From the NCBI GenBank assembly GCA_020637985.1, contig JACKJK010000003.1, positions 186,001-250,000 on the forward strand: a DNA stretch of 64,000 nt, given 5' to 3'. Position 1 is the first letter of the stretch. Each line of letters starts with the position of its first letter. Below the pieces are notes generated by a model. That model saw nothing but the letters and a program-made list of their open reading frames with translations, was not told the DNA's origin and made no database searches. Positions 59,985 through 64,000 of this stretch are shown here, piece by piece. Source of the stretch: Rhodobiaceae bacterium. GTDB lineage: Bacteria > Pseudomonadota > Alphaproteobacteria > Rhizobiales > Tepidamorphaceae. Both the position numbers and the translations under genes were made by a program.

Positions 59985-61385
59985 CTAGGTGCTTGAAATT
60001 GCTTCGATGTAGTCGTTCGCAACGTCATCCCATGTACGAAGGCGTGTTTCCGCGATCCTGTGCTCCAGCTCGGCTCTGCGGGCTTCGTCGGCAATCAGCC
60101 TGAGGCATGCGTCATGGATAGAATTGATCGAATGCGGATTGCAGTATTCGACCATGTCGCCGCCCACCTCGGGCATCGATGACACGTTGCTGACAACGGC
60201 GGTCTTGCCGTGCCACAGGCTTTCCCCGATCGGCAGACCCCAGCCCTCGTAGGTGCTGACCGTGACGCTGAACAGGCAATTGCGGTAGAGGTAGTCGCGC
60301 TCGCGTTCCGTCGGCGCGTTGACGAACTGGATCCAGCCCTCCAGCCAGGCTGAAACGCGCATCCACTCGAGGAAGCCTTCGACGAGCCACCCCGGTTTGC
60401 CGGCCAGCACCAGCCGGGGAACGTCTACGTCATCGCGTTGGGCAAGTCGTTTCCAGGCCTGGGCCAGGCGCCAGATGTTCTTGCGGGACTCGATCGTGCC
60501 GACGCACAGCACATACGCCATCCTGGCGATGTTGGGGACCGGCTGGGAGACCTCGACCGGACGAATGAGGCCGCTCGCAACCTCGTTTTCCCTTGCCCCG
60601 GCATCGTCGCCCGGCTTGCAGGCTTGCTGGGCCAGGGCCACGACACGCGTCTGCCTGGAGATGCCCTTCTCGGACAGGTATGTGTCGAGATCCCTCTGCG
60701 TGCACTTCGAAATCGCCAGGTACTGGTCGACATAGCCCGCCGAGTTGAAGAGCCACCGGTCGAACTCGGCCTGAAGGCCTTCGCCCAGGTCTTCTCCTGA
60801 AACCAGGGGAATGAGGTCGTAGATCAGCAGCGAAACGCGCAAGCCGAGTTCATGTAGCCTTATGAATACGTTTTCGATCCCCGGCGTACTCCAGTGCGCA
60901 CCCATCAGGCACAGAAGATCGCCCTTCTCGGCGACCTCGAAGACGTCGCGTATATCCGGTTCTTCGCTGGGCTCGCGCCTGCCGCGATAGGCTATCCACT
61001 CGGATCGCGACGAGCTTCTCTTCTCGAAATGCCGTTCGTTGCCGATCCAGCAATTGATGTCCCGAACGAGTGAGTAGTACCGGAACTTGAATGAGTCTTT
61101 CTCGTACTTCGACAGGGTCGGGGCCGGGTTGGCAGGCGGCCTGATGTCGATGAACTTGCGGATCTGTTCCGCATCGAAGTCAGGAGTTGACGCCAGGAAA
61201 TCGGAGGCGAAATACCGGTACACGCCGTTCAGGTGATCGTACCGGCTGATGCGCACGCGCTCGGCGCCAAAACGCTCGACCATGCTCCTCGCGATCATGA
61301 ACGCGACGCGTTGTATGCCGGTAATGGTCGTCTGCGCCTCGACGTGCTTGGCGATGTCGGTCCAGTCGATATAGATGATCGCCAT
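59985..61385 (-). CDS. GT4-type glycosyltransferase
   Basis: A 466-residue protein starting MAIIYIDWTDIAKHVEAQTT behind AAGGGCCGTC. The C-terminal GT-B donor domain shows VLCVGTIESRKNIWRLAQAW, VTVSTYEGWGLPIGESLWHG and VSNVSSMPEVGGDM. The N-terminal half (TTITGIQRVAFMIARSMVE) is usual for mannosyl/rhamnosyltransferases in O-antigen or capsule loci. It is convergent with the double glycosyltransferase and lies 81 bp after the exporter gene. Confidence 0.92.
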   Translation of the reverse strand: MAIIYIDWTDIAKHVEAQTTITGIQRVAFMIARSMVERFGAERVRISRYDHLNGVYRYFASDFLASTPDFDAEQIRKFIDIRPPANPAPTLSKYEKDSFKFRYYSLVRDINCWIGNERHFEKRSSSRSEWIAYRGRREPSEEPDIRDVFEVAEKGDLLCLMGAHWSTPGIENVFIRLHELGLRVSLLIYDLIPLVSGEDLGEGLQAEFDRWLFNSAGYVDQYLAISKCTQRDLDTYLSEKGISRQTRVVALAQQACKPGDDAGARENEVASGLIRPVEVSQPVPNIARMAYVLCVGTIESRKNIWRLAQAWKRLAQRDDVDVPRLVLAGKPGWLVEGFLEWMRVSAWLEGWIQFVNAPTERERDYLYRNCLFSVTVSTYEGWGLPIGESLWHGKTAVVSNVSSMPEVGGDMVEYCNPHSINSIHDACLRLIADEARRAELEHRIAETRLRTWDDVANDYIEAISST

Positions 61386-61466
61386 GACGGCCCTTCGTGT
61401 TGCATGCCGCGCGAATGCGCGAGGACTGTTGCCGCGCTGAGGCTGGTGCTGCCTCGGCAAGGTGCG

Positions 61467-63245
61467 TCATGAAGCCGCCTGCAACTCCTGCTTCTCGTAC
61501 AGTTTCCAGTAGGCGCCTTTCAGTCTCAGCAATTCCGCCTGTGTCCCCGTCTCGATGATGCGGCCCTCTTCGACGTAGGCGACGACATCCGCCTTCGCGA
61601 TCGTGGACAGGCGGTGCGCGATCATGATCGTCGTGCGGCCCCTGGCGGCATGTTCGATCGCATCGCGCACGGCGGATTCCGAATGCGAATCCAGCGCGCT
61701 TGTGGCTTCGTCCAGAATGAGGATGTCACTGTCCTTCAGCACGGCGCGGGCAATCGCGATACGTTGCCTCTGGCCGCCCGAAAGATTCCTGCCGTTTTCG
61801 CCCACCGGCGCGTCATATCCGTCGGGCATCGCCATGATGAAATCGTGCGCATTGGCGACCTTCGCCGCCTCGATGATTTCGTCCCGGCTGGCTTCCGGGC
61901 GTCCCAGCCCGATGTTGAAGGCGACGCTGCCGGAAAACAGGAACGTGTCCTGCCCGACGAAAGCGATGCGCTCGCGCAGGGAAGCGAACGTCGCATCGCA
62001 GATATCCGTGCCGTCGATCAGCACCCGGCCTTCGTCCGGTTCGTACATTCGCATGATGAGCTTGATGATCGTCGATTTCCCGCCGCCGGAAGGCCCCACG
62101 AGCGCGGTCGTCTTGCCGGGCGGGAAAACGAAGCTGACTTCGCGTATCACCGGAACGTCCGGCGTGTAGGTAAAACCGACCGATTCGAACGCTATTTCTC
62201 CCGGTCCCTGCGGCAACGGGACGGCGTCGGGCTTCTCGACCAGCTGTATCGGGCGATCCATGATCTCGAACATCATGCGCACGCCGATCAAGCCTGTCTC
62301 GATGCTCACCCGCATGCGCGCAAGGCGCTTCGCCGGTTCGTAGGCGAGCAGCATCGCGGTGACGAAACTCATCAGTTCGCCCGGCGTCAGGTCGCTGTGA
62401 ATGACGAGATACGTGCTCAGCGCCAGCAGGCCCGCGACGGACACGCCGCCGATGGTTTCCATGATCGGGCTGGTGGCGGCTTCCAGCCTGACGATCGAAT
62501 TGGCGCGGTTTTCGACATCTCGCACGGCCTTTTCCATGCGCTTGCGCATGAGCTTTTCGAGCGAGAATGTCTTGATGACGCCAATGCCGACGATTGTCTC
62601 CTGCATCGCCTGCACGATCATCGCGAGCGATTGCAGCTCCTGCTCCATGAGGTGGCGGACCTTGTTCAGCAGCGAGCGCACGGACAGAATCGCGATCGGG
62701 CCGGCGATGAACACGGTGATGGCGACGAACGGCAACTGATAGATCATGACCGCGACGAGGCCGATCAGGGAAAACAGGTCCCGGACGAAGCCGGTCACCA
62801 GTATATCGATGACCTGGCGGGCTGCCTGAGCGTTGTGGGTGACGCGGATGACGAGGTCGGATGACGCGTTGCGCGAGAAGAAGTTGACGTCCTGTTCGAT
62901 CAGCCGGTCGTAGATCTTGACCTGCTGGTCCGCGATGATGGCGTTGCCGGCGCGGCTCAGGAATATCGTCTGGAAATACGTGGCGAACCCTTTCGTGATG
63001 AAGATCGCGGCCACCATTCCGGCAATGACCAGCACGCGGTCGAAATCCTTCGAAAGGACGCTGCTGTCGGTCAGGTCACGCATGATCCAGGCGCTTGCCG
63101 TCGTCATCCCGGCAACCAGCGCCATGCAGATGATCGCCTTTCCATAGACAGGCGCCTGCTGGCGGAAATTCTCCCGCATCAGCCGGCCGATCAGGCCGCT
63201 GTTCAGAAAGGGCGCAAGCTTGTCAAGGATAGCTCTGTATACCAC
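61467..63245 (-). CDS. ABC exporter, MsbA-like, GTG start
   Basis: A 592-residue half-transporter read MVYRAILDKLAPFLNSGLIG from GTG at 63245. Six membrane helices (residues about 20-310) are fused to an ATPase (Walker A GPSGGGKST, signature LSGGQRQRIAIARAVL, Walker B ILILDEATSALD, H-loop IAHRLST). Homodimeric members flip lipid A or lipid-linked glycans. Its neighbours are glycosyltransferases, so export of a glycolipid is likely. A peptide cargo is also possible given the small leader-bearing protein at 49.2 kb. Confidence 0.92.
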   Translation of the reverse strand: MVYRAILDKLAPFLNSGLIGRLMRENFRQQAPVYGKAIICMALVAGMTTASAWIMRDLTDSSVLSKDFDRVLVIAGMVAAIFITKGFATYFQTIFLSRAGNAIIADQQVKIYDRLIEQDVNFFSRNASSDLVIRVTHNAQAARQVIDILVTGFVRDLFSLIGLVAVMIYQLPFVAITVFIAGPIAILSVRSLLNKVRHLMEQELQSLAMIVQAMQETIVGIGVIKTFSLEKLMRKRMEKAVRDVENRANSIVRLEAATSPIMETIGGVSVAGLLALSTYLVIHSDLTPGELMSFVTAMLLAYEPAKRLARMRVSIETGLIGVRMMFEIMDRPIQLVEKPDAVPLPQGPGEIAFESVGFTYTPDVPVIREVSFVFPPGKTTALVGPSGGGKSTIIKLIMRMYEPDEGRVLIDGTDICDATFASLRERIAFVGQDTFLFSGSVAFNIGLGRPEASRDEIIEAAKVANAHDFIMAMPDGYDAPVGENGRNLSGGQRQRIAIARAVLKDSDILILDEATSALDSHSESAVRDAIEHAARGRTTIMIAHRLSTIAKADVVAYVEEGRIIETGTQAELLRLKGAYWKLYEKQELQAAS

Positions 63246-63722
63246 TGCTTCCGCCCGGGTTGAGTGCTTGGAATGCCAGCTTGTGACGCCTGATCAAATT
63301 GCCGAATAGCCAGCAAATTCATGCAGATCCATTCGTCCGGCATGTGTCAGCCCGGTACGGCGGGCACGGGTCTGCCGCATGATTGTGCCAGACCATGCGG
63401 TCAAGATCGGGCCATTCCTTCATCTTCGTGGCCGCACCGTCAACGATCAACGATGCGCTCGTCAATTGGCCTTTCATCGCATCGAACGGTCCGGCGGCGG
63501 GCCTGACCATCCCGATGAGCTTGAACCTGTATCCGTCGCCGCGGTCAAGGGCGCGGTCCTTTCAGGCGGCATGGTGCCGGGAGCGGCGTCCGCGCGCGTC
63601 CAGGTTGTCGCGCAGGGCTTCGGCGGCAGGAATGCCGAATTTGATCTCGGTCATTGTATTGCCGCAGATCGCTGCATAGCTTTCAATGACCAAGGATATG
63701 CCCGCGGCGGAGGAGCAGTCCC
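63246..63722. other. 477-bp region with possible decayed coding sequence
   Basis: On the minus strand about 63300-63680 reads protein-like segments (TEIKFGIPAAEALRDNL; MKGQLTSASLIVDGAATKMK) interrupted by a stop near 63555. It may be a decayed gene. I could not assign a family. GGAGGAG at 63709-63715 is the ribosome-binding site of the next gene. Confidence 0.3.
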
Positions 63723-64000
63723 ATGACGATCATCTCCAGGTGTCGTTTTTCAGGTCCGGTTTCCGGCCATGGTGCGCCAGCAAGGCGATGGGGCGCCGGG
63801 TCCGGGTTGCTGACCGGCCTGTTGCTGGGATGTCTGCTGGTCCTTGCCTCGGCGTTCCAGGCCGCTCCGACACACGCCCAGGACGGCATCATGAGCCGCG
63901 GCGATCTGGTGGTCACGGGATTTTCCGGCAAGGTCGAGCCGCCCGCCGGCGTGCCGCTGCCGCCGGGTGTCAACGCGCTCGACGAGACCTTCATCGACAT
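63723..64000 (+). CDS. exported protein, N-terminal part, cut by window edge
   Basis: The first 92 complete codons start MTIISRCRFSGPVSGHGAPA. A basic region, a hydrophobic core (LLTGLLLGCLLVLASAF) and a cleavage site after THA|QD form a long Sec signal peptide. The mature start contains GDLVVTGFSG. The start is well supported by GGAGGAG 7 bp upstream. The rest lies beyond the window, so function is undetermined; the family cannot be recognised from this segment. Confidence 0.8.
   Translation, partial: MTIISRCRFSGPVSGHGAPARRWGAGSGLLTGLLLGCLLVLASAFQAAPTHAQDGIMSRGDLVVTGFSGKVEPPAGVPLPPGVNALDETFID

Noticed and set aside
63321..63679. A plus-strand gene in the 63.3-63.7 kb gap
   Set aside because: The plus-strand frames have poor composition and no ribosome-binding site; the minus strand looks more protein-like but is interrupted.

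Overview
This is about 64 kb of GC-rich chromosomal DNA from a bacterium, most likely an alphaproteobacterium related to Hyphomicrobiales, Rhodobacterales or Rhodospirillales. The clues are the strong third-position GC, the dense translationally coupled operons (many ATGA or TGATG junctions), several polyamine/quaternary-amine type ABC importers, a BadI homologue, MocR and GlxA-type regulators, and a REC-LuxR regulator. No rRNA, tRNA, CRISPR array, insertion sequence or prophage was seen. Genes touch both window edges.

Region 1 (1-20.7 kb) is a catabolic island. Minus-strand genes from 6.9 kb leftward encode a beta-keto acid cleavage enzyme, a complete ABC importer, an acyl-CoA dehydrogenase and an NDP-forming acyl-CoA synthetase that runs off the left edge. 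A GlxA/AraC regulator faces them. From 12.6 kb leftward lie an aldehyde dehydrogenase, a luciferase-like monooxygenase, a CaiD-like hydratase and a carnitine-dehydrogenase-like oxidoreductase. Divergently transcribed are RidA, an alpha/beta hydrolase, an unusual CoA-transferase/flavin-reductase fusion and an AA_synth-family protein. A second ABC importer closes the block. The gene content combines a Rut- or trigonelline-like oxygenase kit for an N-heterocycle with a carnitine-like acyl-CoA route ending in beta-keto acid cleavage.

Region 2 (20.9-37.6 kb) holds a small glycosyltransferase/acyltransferase pair. It is followed by an old-yellow-enzyme-type oxidoreductase, an enolase-superfamily enzyme with a divergent MocR regulator, and a FAD amine oxidase with a third ABC importer. 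A DMSP-lyase-like cupin, a second cupin, a DadA-like oxidase, a BadI homologue and a thiolase complete it. All three importers carry a strong hairpin just after the binding-protein gene, which should lower expression of the membrane components.

Region 3 (37.8-43.3 kb) is a signalling locus. It has a receiver-LuxR regulator, a lux-box-like operator, a small protein, a periplasmic binding protein, a PAS histidine kinase that probably starts at AUU behind a perfect Shine-Dalgarno sequence, and a second receiver protein.

Region 4 (43.4-64 kb) is a glycan and peptide-modification island. It carries a GT87 membrane protein, a GtrA/GT2/ChbG operon, a nucleotidyltransferase, a short exported Pro/Ser-rich protein, a Skp1-GlcNAc-transferase-like enzyme, an HprK-like kinase, a PqqD-like protein and HtrL/YibB and other glycosyltransferases. 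A FAH hydrolase, a B12 radical SAM enzyme, a 973-residue double glycosyltransferase, a GT4 enzyme, an MsbA-like exporter and the start of an exported protein follow. The cluster at 47.9-54.1 kb is the best candidate for an undescribed system: peptide recognition, kinase and glycosyltransferase genes surround a small exported candidate substrate.
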